Below, in pieces: positions 34,801 through 44,427 of a stretch of 64,000 bases of DNA. The notes beneath the pieces are model-generated. The model was given only the letters and a program-made list of their open reading frames with translations. It was not told where the DNA came from and did not search any database. Position 1 is the first letter of the stretch. Each line of letters opens with the position of its first letter. The position numbers were made by a program, and so were the translations under genes. Location of the stretch: positions 26,283 through 90,282 of the forward strand of contig JBAZNF010000001.1 in NCBI GenBank assembly GCA_041649335.1, written 5' to 3'. Origin of the DNA: JBAYGJ01 sp041649335 (GTDB lineage: Bacteria; Patescibacteriota; Patescibacteriia; UBA10025; JAHIVO01).

Positions 34801-37800
34801 CGCCGGCCAAGACAATCCTGGCCGCCATCGATCCTGATCCCGGATCAACGCAGGACTACGCTGCCGTACCGCTCGGGCCCAAATGTACGTTTATGAATCC
34901 CAATGGGTACACATGGGGCTGGGACACGCTGCCGTTGGGTGTAGCCACGGTCGCGTCAGTATTGCCGCAGCCGCCGTATAATTCAACGGCCACGGCCATT
35001 GCCGAGGGCACGACCAAGGTCAGGGCGACTACAGAAGGGAAGACCGGGCAGGGGAGTTTGAGTATTATTTTAGATTATTGTGACGCTTCTACAGACTGCA
35101 CAAAAGCCGGGCAGTGTCCGGGCAGTATCTGTGACATACCGACAAACCGCTGTACTCCGGTCATTACCGACCGCAACGGCGACGGCCAGGCTTTGTCTCC
35201 GGCCAGCGGCCCGCGCAGTCCTAATCCCGCCCAACCAGGTACGACTGTGACCATCGAGGGTTGTTATTTTGGTTCGTATGTCGTCGGATCCAGCCAGATT
35301 CAATTTGCCGGGAATGACAGCATCTTCTTCTGTCCCAAACCATGGACGGACAGCCAGATCATCACGTCGGTTCCTGATACCGCACCGCTAGGCAATAACG
35401 CGGTGATCGTCCGGACCGCGGTTGGTTTGACCTCTCCTGGTGTTAATTTTACCGTGACCAATACATGCGAGGGTGGTGTACCGGTGCCCGCTACCGGTGT
35501 GCCCGGGATATGTTCGATTAGTCCGGCTACCGGCAGAAATTTAAGCCAGACGTCATTTAACGGGTATCAATTTACCAGTAATGGCGCGCCGCCGGTGGCA
35601 AAGGCGCAGTTTACACAGGACGGCGGCGGGTACACTGATTCAACAACAGGTTCCAGTGACGCTGCCGGGACAGTGTTTTCCGGGGCCACAGTGCCTGACA
35701 ATGCCGTCTCCGGACCAGCCCGGATGGCTGTGGAGGTCGCTCCAAACCAGTACTGTCCATCAAACAGCCTGACGTTCGGCGTGACCTGTTCGTCCAGTGA
35801 CCAGTGCGGCACTGGCTGCTGCGCATACAGTAATTTAGTCCATGCTAAAATTTGCCAGGAGTTAGAAGCGTGCAGTCCGGGTACGCCGGGCACGACCTGC
35901 AAGCTTGACGATGCCGAGCATATAGCCGCTGATTTGTGCCAGCTCGGCAAGACCGTGTCCGGTACTGGGGATTATCGGTGTATTGATGCGGACAGTCATT
36001 TAACACCGGATAGCCAGGGTACGCCGCCGGTGGTCAGTGGCCCATACCCACCCGGTGCATCAGCACCGTGTGTTACCTGTTGTTCAATGGATATCAATGG
36101 CGACGGGAGCAACATACCCCAGACAAATACGGGAGGACTGAATTGTACCGCGGATATCGACGCCTGTTCCGGTGCAGGCAGCAACCGCGGCTTGTATTGC
36201 GGCTGCGCGTATGACGTCAATAACCCGGTACCGGGCGATACCCAGTGCGATGACGGAAGCGGGACGTTGGGTTGCGGCAGCAACACCTGTTGTTATGCCC
36301 GGCCACAGTTTACCGGCGTTACGCCGGCCGTACCGGCTCCGCCAAATGGACTTTTATGCCTGAATAATATTTTTACCTTCACCTTTGACCAGCCGATGGA
36401 TGCCAGTTCGGTCATACCCGGGACGTCGGTAGAAATGATTGACAGCACAGCCACAAATATCAATATTACTGTTTTAAAAACGACAAACGGTTTTGTCATC
36501 AAGCCCGCGCAGGCGCTTACGCCAGGGCTATCGTATACAATCAGGCTGCGTCGCGACTTGATCAGGAGCAGCAAGGGTATTGCCTGGTCAGCTACGCCTA
36601 ATGACTGGCAGGCTTGGCAGTGGCCGGTAGATATCAATGCCACGATTTGCACGATAAATTCTATAGAATGGCTTTTTATAAAAAATCCTTTATTTAGCTA
36701 TCCAGCTCCTGATTATTTCAATTGTTTTACTGATTCGTGCACTGATGACATGAATATTGGTCTCGTTGGAAATCAACATTGGGCTTTTGCCCAAGCACTT
36801 GATAAGTACAGCAACCCGGTCAGCGCAAATTACAACTGGTCAATAGGAGACCCGACGATAGCGACGGTGGATCCAGCCCAGCACACTTTTTTTAATGATA
36901 ATTTAACAGCCCAGCAGCAGAATGGTCGGACGTCGGTGAATGTCGAAGCAGTGCCGGACTATTTCACCGGTACCAAGACGTCATCCGCCAGAGTGACGGT
37001 CAATGCGTGCGAGCATCCCTGGCCGAATCCGTTTCCGCCGGAGAATGACACGTTCCCGTATATTGATAACGCCACCCACTTTTCTATTTCGTATTGCCGA
37101 GACCCCGGCGAGCTACCGTTATTGGCTCCGACCGGTGACGTAGTGGTCAAGGATGGCACCTATCTGCCGGGGAACAAGAAGAACGAGCGGATCAAGGAAT
37201 TTTTCTTCACCCGTAACGGGACGGATGACGCCATCGGTATTTTGGTATATGAGAATGAAGGCAACCAGTCGCCTCGTGACTGGTATTTCAGCCAGTTCGG
37301 CCCAGCCGCACCGGAACCCCAGGACCTGACCGTGGACGGGTATCCGGCTGTCCGGGCCGGTACGACGGTTTACGTGTCCGCCTGGAATGCCGTTGGCGCT
37401 AACGTCGGTGACCGGCTGTACCCGAATATTTACCTGATTTCATACAATGAAGACGCTTCTGACGAGACGGTGGCTATTTATAACCGGATGATCAGTAACT
37501 GGGAATTTACCATCAACATCGGCCTGTCGGAAAAAGAGCAGATGCTGCGCGATATGCGGCGGGTGACGGACCTCACGGCCATATACGCGAAACTGATGAC
37601 GTACCGGACCGATAAGGGGATTTTTCCAAAACTTGAGGGTGGATCATACGTGAAGATGCTGTCCACCTCCAAATGGCCGTCGTGGCAGGATACGCTCGGT
37701 ACCGCAATAAACGGTAACCTGCCCAAAGATCCGATCGACAAGTTTGCCGTCCCTGACCCGCTGATGTGCACGGCCGCAAACCATTATGACCAGACTACCT

Positions 37801-40800
37801 GCTGGAGCGATACCCAAAAAAGATACGAATGTCCGGCCGACTCATTTGTCTATCAATATATGGGCAGTGCGGACGGCAGTATGGCCAGCCTGTTCGCGCA
37901 TTTGGAATACCTCCATTACTTAAATGGCGGGTGGTACATCGGCGCTGATCCGGTGTCGGACGTCTGCAATGGCCTGTCCGAAGCGGAATGCCCGTGTTTC
38001 AACTATGAATATAATGTCACCGGTTCAGCCACGGATCATGACGGTCCGGACATCATCGCCGTTGATTCGCTGGTGCTGAACCAGAACACGACCGTGTCGG
38101 GCACGCGGGCGCTGGACGTGACGGTCAGTGACGCAGGATCCGGCGTCAATCGGGTGTTATTCTACATTGACGGCATCCTGAACTACACGGATACGGATAA
38201 CGCCGTCTGGAGCTGGGATTTCAACACCAGTCAGTATACGGACGGCAGCCATACGGTCCGTGTCCGGGCCTATGACAATGCCGGTAACCTGACTGACGGG
38301 GATTATGCTATCAATATCGACAACAGCGGCCAACCGGATTCTACCGCGCCGTTTGTGACCATCACCACGCCGCAAGACGGGACGACAGTATCGAACCGCA
38401 ACGTCACCTACAGTCCCGATAAATGGATTACGGCGGGAGGGGTCGAGGGCATAGAGGCGTCAAATACCGGGTCAATATTCTGGGTGAACTACCCAGTCGG
38501 AACATCTTCGTTAAACCGGGTTGATGCCGACCTGACCTTGAGTACATTGCTCAATTCGTTTAATTATCCCAACCCTGATTTGACGTTGAATTTAACACCA
38601 GGGAACAGGGTTTTATATTGGGTAGGCAAAGACAGGTCAACCGGTGATATGCTGGTGACATATACCCCCGATCCTAATGTTGACAGACGAAAAATATTGC
38701 GCATTCCGGCCGGCGCCGCTCCCAATACCCCGCCAACTTCCATCTATTATTTTACCGGTCCTGGCTTCGATTGGCGCGGCTTTACCCATGCGGTCGGGGC
38801 GCCGGACGGTAAAATTATTGCGGTGATATATTTCCATCAGCTCGCTGTGTATAATCCGAGTACGGGCGTAATTGAGCATTTCCTCGACACGGGCGGACAG
38901 ATTGGCGGTATCGATACTGATAGTGCGGGAAATATTTATATTACACGGGCAACCAACCCCGGCGGCGTGTATAAGTATGACCAGAATTTAAATCTAATCG
39001 GCAGTATTACAAATGCCACCTTTAATCTGCCGATCGGATTAGCCGTCGACGGCCAAACTATTTATGTGGCAAATCAGAATTCTCATGACATTGTCGCGGT
39101 GGACACCAGCCTGACCAAAGTGGTGCACGTGTTCGGCGAAGCCGGCGTACCGGGCAATGATTTGGCGCACTTGAGTTCTCCGCAGGATGTCACGGTATTC
39201 GGCAATAATTTGTATATTTCTGATCTCATGAACGCGCGCATCCTCCGGGTGAAGACGCTGATCAGCTATGGCGTGCAGATCAACGCGCTGGCTACCGATA
39301 ACCGGCAGGTTTCAAGTGTTAATTTTTCCATCAGGGACGTGGGCAATAATTTAGTTGATGCGTACTCCTGTACCGGCAATACGACCACGACGCTTAGCTG
39401 TTCTTTTGCCCCGCCGTGGGATTCTACCCAGGTACCGAACGGTCCGTATACTATTACTGCCCTGGCGGCGGATAACAGCGGGCATACCGGATCGACGTCC
39501 GTAACCGTCAATGTTGATAATCTGGATCCGATCCGGCCGGTGGTCACATTTGACCAGTCCATACCCGGTCTCTGCGCCGAGGGAACATGCCAAAACAGCG
39601 GAGTCCCGTGTGATTATCTTAATCAGTGCGGCGGCGGGGAATTGTGCGTGTTCAGCGTGGCCTGCGACCAGACGAATACACCCGCTGTCTGCAGCAATAA
39701 TTTTAATAACCAGATGTGCTTGCGAAGCGGTTCAGTTACTATACCGGTCTCGGCTACCGACAATAAACAGGTCAACGAGGTGAAATTTTATGTAGACGGG
39801 CTGTTCATGAGCAATGGCATCCATCAGCCGGGGACGTGTGTTACGGGCGGACAGGCATGTACGTCAGATGCTGATTGTACCGCCCCAGATACGTGTGATT
39901 TGGATAATTGGAGCTGGAATTGGGACTCCCAAGGTTACTCAAAAGGCGTGTGCGCCAGCCATTGCAGCGTTACGCTCGGCCAGATGTGCGTCGCCAGCAG
40001 CGATTGCCCGGCCAATGAGGTGTGCGTCGCGGCCAATGGAATCGGATTGGAGTGCAATGCTGACAGTGAATGCAATCCCGGCCTGACCTGCCCCGGCCAC
40101 CAGGTGGTAGCGTATGCTTATGATGATGCCAGGAATATCGGCACGGACACGATGTTCATCCCGGTCGACGTGGCGCAGGACGACGCAGAACCGCCGACGG
40201 TCAGTTTTATCCCGCCGACGCCCAATGAAGGGACGTCCATTGATAACTCTATTTTAGTGCGCGTACAGGCTGATGATAATTATGGCGTCAATCGGGTGAA
40301 TTTCTATATGGACCATGTACTGCGGTACACTGCTCTGGCCGGGCAGGCGACAGAATGGACCGTTGATACGACGTCGGTTCCCGACGGATGGCATTCGTTC
40401 CAGGTGGACGCACTGGACGCCCGCGGCAATCGCAGCACAAGTATCGAACGGAATTATAACGTCCGCGGACCCGGCGGCCCCTTGATTACCGATCCGTTTA
40501 TTACGCCGGACACCGGCCCACTGGGAACTGTGTATACCATATATGCCAACGTGACGGATTATGACGGCGTTGACAGCGTCGTCGTGCCAATCCAAAGCCC
40601 CGACGAAACGGATTTGGCTCCTCCGGTGCTTATCACGCTGGGGTTAGTCTCTGGCGATAATATTTCCGGGTTATACAGCGGTACCTGGACGTCAACTGTG
40701 GTAGCGGCATTGTGGGTGGACGTGCAGGCTCGCGACATACTTGGTAACACCTCGGAATACGAGAATATCCCCGGCCGGCCGGCCTGCGACAACAACGGGA

Positions 40801-41318
40801 CCTGCGACAGTCCGGTGGAAACCAACGCGAATTGTCCGCTTGACTGTCCGGCCACGTACCCGGTGATTACTAGCGTTTTGTCTGCCTCGGGCCAGGTCGG
40901 TATCGCGTTTAGCTACCAGATTATTGCCACGAACGGTCCAAACACGTTTACCGCGACAAATTTGCCAAACGGGCTTACGGTCAATGCGGCCGGGCTGATC
41001 AGCGGTACGCCGGCCGTCGGATCAAATGCCACCTATACGGTTCCGCTGACTGCCACTAATGCATTTGGCACAGATACAAAAAACCTGACCCTGGTCATCC
41101 AGGGACCATGTGTGGCGCACAGCGCCGGCCCATGTACAGGCGCCCTGACCGGCAATGACAACTGTTGCCTCTCAAGTGATTTCTGTAATCATAACGGGAC
41201 AAAGACATATACCGCTGACGATACCTGTAGTAGTAAAAAAATTCCGGGGTCGCCTTGCGATTATTGGTTTTGGTGCATTTCAGATGAATGCAGTTTCTTG
41301 ACAAAACGATGTTTATAA
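31815..41318 (+). CDS. Giant multidomain surface protein (3167 aa)
   Basis: Residues 13-36 form a signal-like helix. Two more membrane helices (about 59-90 and 101-127) with a YGGFIWMTAAGNEEKVRKA loop form a pilin-like module common at the start of CPR surface proteins. The outside part is a chain of Ig-like units: Big_5-like (about 180-300, 309-470), IPT/TIG-like (SINPDNGQYSDPAPGAEI near 480, and others near 740, 1140, 1240), Big_2-like (near 990), then a pseudopilin-like segment (about 1902-2052), Ig-like domains, NHL-like beta-propeller repeats (about 2260-2480) and a putative He_PIG domain (about 3014-3094). Many Cys-rich inserts (GVCTANACVG, CVASSDCPANEVC) need disulfides. Likely an adhesin for host or prey contact. 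Confidence 0.85.
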   Translation: MRARTNKNKFFFGALFGFVVFGILLGAALWLTSSPSLAVTVNPNLGPTFGLGTADLESTVIKIIQWALGFLGLVAVIIIMYGGFIWMTAAGNEEKVRKAKKIITQAVIGLVIIMLAWAIVTFIIGRLNGILNGPGQQFCTPGAPNGCYDCNAAGTAYSIFDQTNGPQCVSGDTFHKKWVDPAPNEDNVPLCSIVQVQYNGNFDAGSIAGNVGLYVNLATNGNGAACNAADECRSGVCTANACVGDEVVGTWQVVASNHSFLEFLPNTDYLENTEYRAEIRAGVAEEAPARTTVPYTWTFTTGTTTLTTPPTVTQIYPDDNDTGICLMTPVQAKFSQKMRVSSINSGTVLLQSGAPVLLSTFSFPTVASFSTRPQAPLVPDTDHTVTMIAGTPGGTCSVAGPGCDIKNNCITTCGGTWTYNTDGIMDVCFNHLDGNYSGTDDGSAGGDDFMSINGQPNPGDTTPWSFTTDADTTNTKCVPEITSINPDNGQYSDPAPGAEISGTNFGIIGNVTFNSGVLDQLNCFNGVNWPNQNCNVSWTGNTIQTRIPGGPINYGGIIPSNGAKDGGIVVTITPGVCEGGSNDNGACTVANQAADCPGGKCIEDSNAVGFDVTSPQIGKVSGLDKAPHGGIGQYVTVIKRNDSNAGFGAVQGQVFFRNRLNGAEVVAEFPPDPPCDANWSDTRVIIKVPDLSAIATACVGNWAACVNTDSEVAVQVVKSDGTRSNLAYFIYTNEAAGPGLCKVDPVCGVEGTAVVLSGEKFDGPNPHSVSFALGTNPPVTVAPTSWTDTDVGADVPNLDNAEDPYEVNVSNGNGASNSLPFEVPCGGVPKVVETTACSLHCVGGINDTKSCLNDEFCAPGGGSCIQDTFPSPNPYKNATNVCLNAGFGATFSTLMDHATLSDINIKLYDCTDNTSACATTNDITPPPGNYSASDTATNTSFQFFPVANLTSDHYYKAVISKEVRSTTNVKMVNDYAWTVKTQAGTDLCPVTGVLVTPAKTILAAIDPDPGSTQDYAAVPLGPKCTFMNPNGYTWGWDTLPLGVATVASVLPQPPYNSTATAIAEGTTKVRATTEGKTGQGSLSIILDYCDASTDCTKAGQCPGSICDIPTNRCTPVITDRNGDGQALSPASGPRSPNPAQPGTTVTIEGCYFGSYVVGSSQIQFAGNDSIFFCPKPWTDSQIITSVPDTAPLGNNAVIVRTAVGLTSPGVNFTVTNTCEGGVPVPATGVPGICSISPATGRNLSQTSFNGYQFTSNGAPPVAKAQFTQDGGGYTDSTTGSSDAAGTVFSGATVPDNAVSGPARMAVEVAPNQYCPSNSLTFGVTCSSSDQCGTGCCAYSNLVHAKICQELEACSPGTPGTTCKLDDAEHIAADLCQLGKTVSGTGDYRCIDADSHLTPDSQGTPPVVSGPYPPGASAPCVTCCSMDINGDGSNIPQTNTGGLNCTADIDACSGAGSNRGLYCGCAYDVNNPVPGDTQCDDGSGTLGCGSNTCCYARPQFTGVTPAVPAPPNGLLCLNNIFTFTFDQPMDASSVIPGTSVEMIDSTATNINITVLKTTNGFVIKPAQALTPGLSYTIRLRRDLIRSSKGIAWSATPNDWQAWQWPVDINATICTINSIEWLFIKNPLFSYPAPDYFNCFTDSCTDDMNIGLVGNQHWAFAQALDKYSNPVSANYNWSIGDPTIATVDPAQHTFFNDNLTAQQQNGRTSVNVEAVPDYFTGTKTSSARVTVNACEHPWPNPFPPENDTFPYIDNATHFSISYCRDPGELPLLAPTGDVVVKDGTYLPGNKKNERIKEFFFTRNGTDDAIGILVYENEGNQSPRDWYFSQFGPAAPEPQDLTVDGYPAVRAGTTVYVSAWNAVGANVGDRLYPNIYLISYNEDASDETVAIYNRMISNWEFTINIGLSEKEQMLRDMRRVTDLTAIYAKLMTYRTDKGIFPKLEGGSYVKMLSTSKWPSWQDTLGTAINGNLPKDPIDKFAVPDPLMCTAANHYDQTTCWSDTQKRYECPADSFVYQYMGSADGSMASLFAHLEYLHYLNGGWYIGADPVSDVCNGLSEAECPCFNYEYNVTGSATDHDGPDIIAVDSLVLNQNTTVSGTRALDVTVSDAGSGVNRVLFYIDGILNYTDTDNAVWSWDFNTSQYTDGSHTVRVRAYDNAGNLTDGDYAINIDNSGQPDSTAPFVTITTPQDGTTVSNRNVTYSPDKWITAGGVEGIEASNTGSIFWVNYPVGTSSLNRVDADLTLSTLLNSFNYPNPDLTLNLTPGNRVLYWVGKDRSTGDMLVTYTPDPNVDRRKILRIPAGAAPNTPPTSIYYFTGPGFDWRGFTHAVGAPDGKIIAVIYFHQLAVYNPSTGVIEHFLDTGGQIGGIDTDSAGNIYITRATNPGGVYKYDQNLNLIGSITNATFNLPIGLAVDGQTIYVANQNSHDIVAVDTSLTKVVHVFGEAGVPGNDLAHLSSPQDVTVFGNNLYISDLMNARILRVKTLISYGVQINALATDNRQVSSVNFSIRDVGNNLVDAYSCTGNTTTTLSCSFAPPWDSTQVPNGPYTITALAADNSGHTGSTSVTVNVDNLDPIRPVVTFDQSIPGLCAEGTCQNSGVPCDYLNQCGGGELCVFSVACDQTNTPAVCSNNFNNQMCLRSGSVTIPVSATDNKQVNEVKFYVDGLFMSNGIHQPGTCVTGGQACTSDADCTAPDTCDLDNWSWNWDSQGYSKGVCASHCSVTLGQMCVASSDCPANEVCVAANGIGLECNADSECNPGLTCPGHQVVAYAYDDARNIGTDTMFIPVDVAQDDAEPPTVSFIPPTPNEGTSIDNSILVRVQADDNYGVNRVNFYMDHVLRYTALAGQATEWTVDTTSVPDGWHSFQVDALDARGNRSTSIERNYNVRGPGGPLITDPFITPDTGPLGTVYTIYANVTDYDGVDSVVVPIQSPDETDLAPPVLITLGLVSGDNISGLYSGTWTSTVVAALWVDVQARDILGNTSEYENIPGRPACDNNGTCDSPVETNANCPLDCPATYPVITSVLSASGQVGIAFSYQIIATNGPNTFTATNLPNGLTVNAAGLISGTPAVGSNATYTVPLTATNAFGTDTKNLTLVIQGPCVAHSAGPCTGALTGNDNCCLSSDFCNHNGTKTYTADDTCSSKKIPGSPCDYWFWCISDECSFLTKRCL

Positions 41319-41358
41319 AAATTTAATGACGATATAATTATTAATATTTAATACACGT

Positions 41359-42651
41359 ATGAAAAAATTAATGAATGGGTTGGTTATCTTAACAATAGTT
41401 GGCGTCATGTCGGTTGTGGGCATCAGCATAGCCCGGGCTGATACGCAGCCAAGCATCGAGGTGTATGACCCGAGTGATACTGCCGGACCGACATTATCGA
41501 GCACTGTCGTCAGTCCGACCCAGATCAATCAGGGGCAGTCGCTCAGTATTACCGTAACAGCTGAGGACGTTTCCGGCGTCAGGACGGCTATCGCCAATAT
41601 CAAGAGTTCGGTCGGTGCCGTGAAGGCGATTATTCAGCTGTATGACGACGGCAAACATAATGACGGCCAGTCTGGCGATGGCGTGTTTGCCAGTACGTGG
41701 AATTCAGGCACGAATCAGGATGACAATTATTCAGTGGACATCCAGCTGGCAGACATCTTTGGCCATCCGACCATTGGGTCAAACGCCGCAAGCTTCGTGA
41801 TTGGCGCCGGCGCCTCGAATTCCAATACCAACACGACTAATGCAAATACCAACACTTCGGACACCACCGCTCCGGTTATTGCTATCACGTCGCCAAATGA
41901 AGGCGCTGACATCGGTACGTCAAGTATTGATGTGTACGCCAACGCCACAGATCCGGAAAGTACGGTGACAAAAGTTGATTTTTATCTGGACAGCGAGTCG
42001 GCACCGCACGATACGCAGAATTTTGATCAGCCGTCAGGTAGCGGCGATTACATCTGGGTACTGAATGTCGCATCGCTATCCACAGGATCTCATGTATTGC
42101 GGGCAGTCGCGACCAATGGCGTCGGCCTGACTGCTTCCGCGACGCGGACGATTAACGTTACGTATACCAGCAGCGCCCCGGTGGTGACTATCATCAGCCC
42201 GTTATCTGGTTCGTTTAATGTCGGGACGCCAATTGACGTGAATGTCAGTGCCACCGATGCCACTGACATCACTCGGATTGAGCTGTATACCTCAAAATAT
42301 GGCGGCCCGCTGGCAAGTGTTGATATTACTGGTTCGGCGGATACTAATGTTACCACGACTTTGCACATCAATTTGGCGGGCGATATTGCCATGGGAACAG
42401 CGCAGAAATCTGACCTGGCGGTCAAGTGGCCACGATTCCGTTTGCCGTTCGTTTCAGTGGCTGATGCCGCCACCAGTTATAATGTCAATGGTAGTTGTAC
42501 CACGACCACGATCACGGACGACAAGTCAATTTATGCCATGGCGTATAATGCCAGCCTAAGCGCGAATTCCGGTTATGTGACCTATTCCGTCTGGTCTTCC
42601 TCGACATCCTGCACGAACACGGCATCGTCGTCTTCCTCCTCCGCCTCTTAA
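41359..42651 (+). CDS. Secreted Ig-like repeat protein
   Basis: 430 residues. A signal peptide (MNGLVILTIVGVMSVVGISIARA, split over residues 4-26) leads into bacterial Ig-like domains: one at about 30-150 (SVTAEDVSG-type start, DDGKHNDGQSGDGVFAS, as in choice-of-anchor and Big_9-like units), an Asn/Thr linker (SNTNTTNANTNTSDTTAP), then two more at about 170-270 and 275-380. The C-terminal end is Ser-rich. It follows the giant protein by 40 bases and shares its domain type, so it may be a partner or a second adhesin. Confidence 0.8.
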   Translation: MKKLMNGLVILTIVGVMSVVGISIARADTQPSIEVYDPSDTAGPTLSSTVVSPTQINQGQSLSITVTAEDVSGVRTAIANIKSSVGAVKAIIQLYDDGKHNDGQSGDGVFASTWNSGTNQDDNYSVDIQLADIFGHPTIGSNAASFVIGAGASNSNTNTTNANTNTSDTTAPVIAITSPNEGADIGTSSIDVYANATDPESTVTKVDFYLDSESAPHDTQNFDQPSGSGDYIWVLNVASLSTGSHVLRAVATNGVGLTASATRTINVTYTSSAPVVTIISPLSGSFNVGTPIDVNVSATDATDITRIELYTSKYGGPLASVDITGSADTNVTTTLHINLAGDIAMGTAQKSDLAVKWPRFRLPFVSVADAATSYNVNGSCTTTTITDDKSIYAMAYNASLSANSGYVTYSVWSSSTSCTNTASSSSSSAS

Positions 42652-42663
42652 TAACGGTATTTC

Positions 42664-43299
42664 ATGCCAAATATCAAACAAAACAACGTAGAGGATATTT
42701 TTGAAGGAACCGATGCAGCCGCGGGTAAAAAGATTGCCAAAAATAGTTCTTCCCGCCGCAGCAAAGACGTACCGCGGGCCATGCCCGCACCTCTCCGACC
42801 AATAGCTGTCACCCCGCCAGCGCCCTCGTCTGTACCGTCAGGGGAACCGAACAACCGCCGGTTCGTGGTCGCCGCCGTTTCATTGGCAGTCGTCCTGGTA
42901 GCGGCCGGCGCTTTGGCCGCCTGGCGCGGAGGCTTGTTTACCCGGACCACGACGACGGATACGACAGAAAACCATAACGCAGTGCAGGCCGTCGTGACTG
43001 ATACCGACGGTTCAGCTGTAAACTTGAAACCAATCGACAACACAGTTGTCGACACCGACGGCGACGGCCTGGCAGATGCGGAAGAAAAAACGCAGGGGAC
43101 CGATCCGCTGAAATCCGACACTGACGGCGACGGGCTGTTTGACCGCGAAGAGGCAAAAGTGTTCAAGACCGATCCTCTGAAAAGAGATACAGACAGTGAC
43201 GGGATTGATGACGGGACGGAAGTCAGGAATGGATATAATCCCGCCGGTTCCGGAAAATTGTATGATCTCACCAATGCGATCACTAATTCATCCCAATAA
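42664..43299 (+). CDS. Membrane protein with thrombospondin type 3 calcium repeats
   Basis: 211 residues. A basic Pro-rich N-terminus (about 1-60, cytoplasmic) is followed by one transmembrane helix (FVVAAVSLAVVLVAAGALAA, about 65-84). Outside are three thrombospondin type 3 units, each with the DTDGDGL pattern that binds calcium: VVDTDGDGLADAEEKTQG, SDTDGDGLFDREEAK, RDTDSDGIDDGTEV. The end NGYNPAGSGK is the usual close of such arrays in CPR proteins. Function: probably calcium-stiffened surface stalk. Confidence 0.8.
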   Translation: MPNIKQNNVEDIFEGTDAAAGKKIAKNSSSRRSKDVPRAMPAPLRPIAVTPPAPSSVPSGEPNNRRFVVAAVSLAVVLVAAGALAAWRGGLFTRTTTTDTTENHNAVQAVVTDTDGSAVNLKPIDNTVVDTDGDGLADAEEKTQGTDPLKSDTDGDGLFDREEAKVFKTDPLKRDTDSDGIDDGTEVRNGYNPAGSGKLYDLTNAITNSSQ

Positions 43300-43311
43300 T
43301 TTATTGTATCT

Positions 43312-44427
43312 ATGCCAATCAGCCCGCCACCGCCCCCTAACACAAATGAAGATTTACACAAGCCGATCAAGGTGTACACCATGCCGGAGAAGTTCCATGT
43401 CGATGACCACGGTTCTTCAGGCGGCGGATCAAAACTGATGATCTGGCTTATTGTCATTTTAGCGGTGGTCTTGCTCGGCGTGGCCGGCTTCCTGGCCTAT
43501 AAGAAGTTCATGCCATCGACCAATACGACTGAGAATACGAATGAAATAAATGCCAATGTGGCTGTGAACGAGAATATGAACGGAAATGCGAACAAGAATA
43601 CGAATTCAGCGGTTAATACAAATTTGAATATCAACGTTAATTCCTCAATTAATACGAACACCGCAGGGAATCAGAACATCTTCCCGAATTTTAACGTCAA
43701 TAACACGAATACGGCATTCAATGCAAATATTACCCCAGTCGTCTCGAGCCAGGACAGCGACAGTGACGGGCTGACTGACGTTGAGGAGACACTGTTTAGC
43801 GCCAACCCGATAAAGGCTGATACGGACGGGGACAGCTATGCCGATGGCCAGGAAGTGGTCGGCGGATATAATCCGACCGGGACGGGATCTATCGAAAGCA
43901 GCAGTGCCCTACGGACATACTATGATCCTTCATATTTCTATTCAATCCTGTATCCGGCCAGCTGGGCGTCATCAGATGACCCCCAAAATACGCGAGGCAA
44001 GATGTTCACAACCAGTGGAGAATTTGTCGAAGCCAGCGTGCAGGAGAATCCCGCCAACCTGTCTGCACGTGACTGGTATCTGACCCAATCTCCCGGTGTC
44101 AATTCTTCCCAGATTTCCAGCATCACCAATTGGGACAAGACCTTGTCAGGCGTATTGAGCGTGGACGGTCTAACCGCGTATTTTGTCAGCGGGCAGAAAG
44201 TGTACATCATTAATTATAACCTCAACATATTGACCCAGGCGAATTACAAGTCAACTTTTCAGATGATGTACCGGAGTTTTAAGGTGGGCGTAGTGCCGGT
44301 CACTACCAATACGAATGCAAATGTCAACGTAAATACGAATACGGTAAATAAAAATTCAAACTCCAATACCAACACCAATACCGCAAACACAAATAGTAAT
44401 TTAAATTCCGCAACTAATCGCCTCTGA
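43312..44427 (+). CDS. Membrane protein with Asn/Thr linker, calcium repeats and C-terminal domain
   Basis: 371 residues. Short cytoplasmic part, one transmembrane helix (LMIWLIVILAVVLLGVAGFL, about 43-62), a long Asn/Thr-rich linker (about 67-140), two thrombospondin type 3 units (SQDSDSDGLTDVEETLF and KADTDGDSYADGQEV), then a folded domain of about 120 residues (YDPSYFYSILYPASWASSDD to MYRSFKV) like the PsbP-type domains often found after these repeats in CPR, and a second Asn/Thr tail. It is a paralogue in layout of the gene before it. Its stop overlaps the ybeY start by one base. Confidence 0.78.
   Translation: MPISPPPPPNTNEDLHKPIKVYTMPEKFHVDDHGSSGGGSKLMIWLIVILAVVLLGVAGFLAYKKFMPSTNTTENTNEINANVAVNENMNGNANKNTNSAVNTNLNINVNSSINTNTAGNQNIFPNFNVNNTNTAFNANITPVVSSQDSDSDGLTDVEETLFSANPIKADTDGDSYADGQEVVGGYNPTGTGSIESSSALRTYYDPSYFYSILYPASWASSDDPQNTRGKMFTTSGEFVEASVQENPANLSARDWYLTQSPGVNSSQISSITNWDKTLSGVLSVDGLTAYFVSGQKVYIINYNLNILTQANYKSTFQMMYRSFKVGVVPVTTNTNANVNVNTNTVNKNSNSNTNTNTANTNSNLNSATNRL

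Noticed and set aside
43540..43740. Repetitive AAT/ACG-rich DNA as a tandem repeat or CRISPR-like array
   Set aside because: It encodes the Asn/Thr linker of the surface protein; there is no regular repeat-spacer structure. No CRISPR array was seen anywhere in the window.
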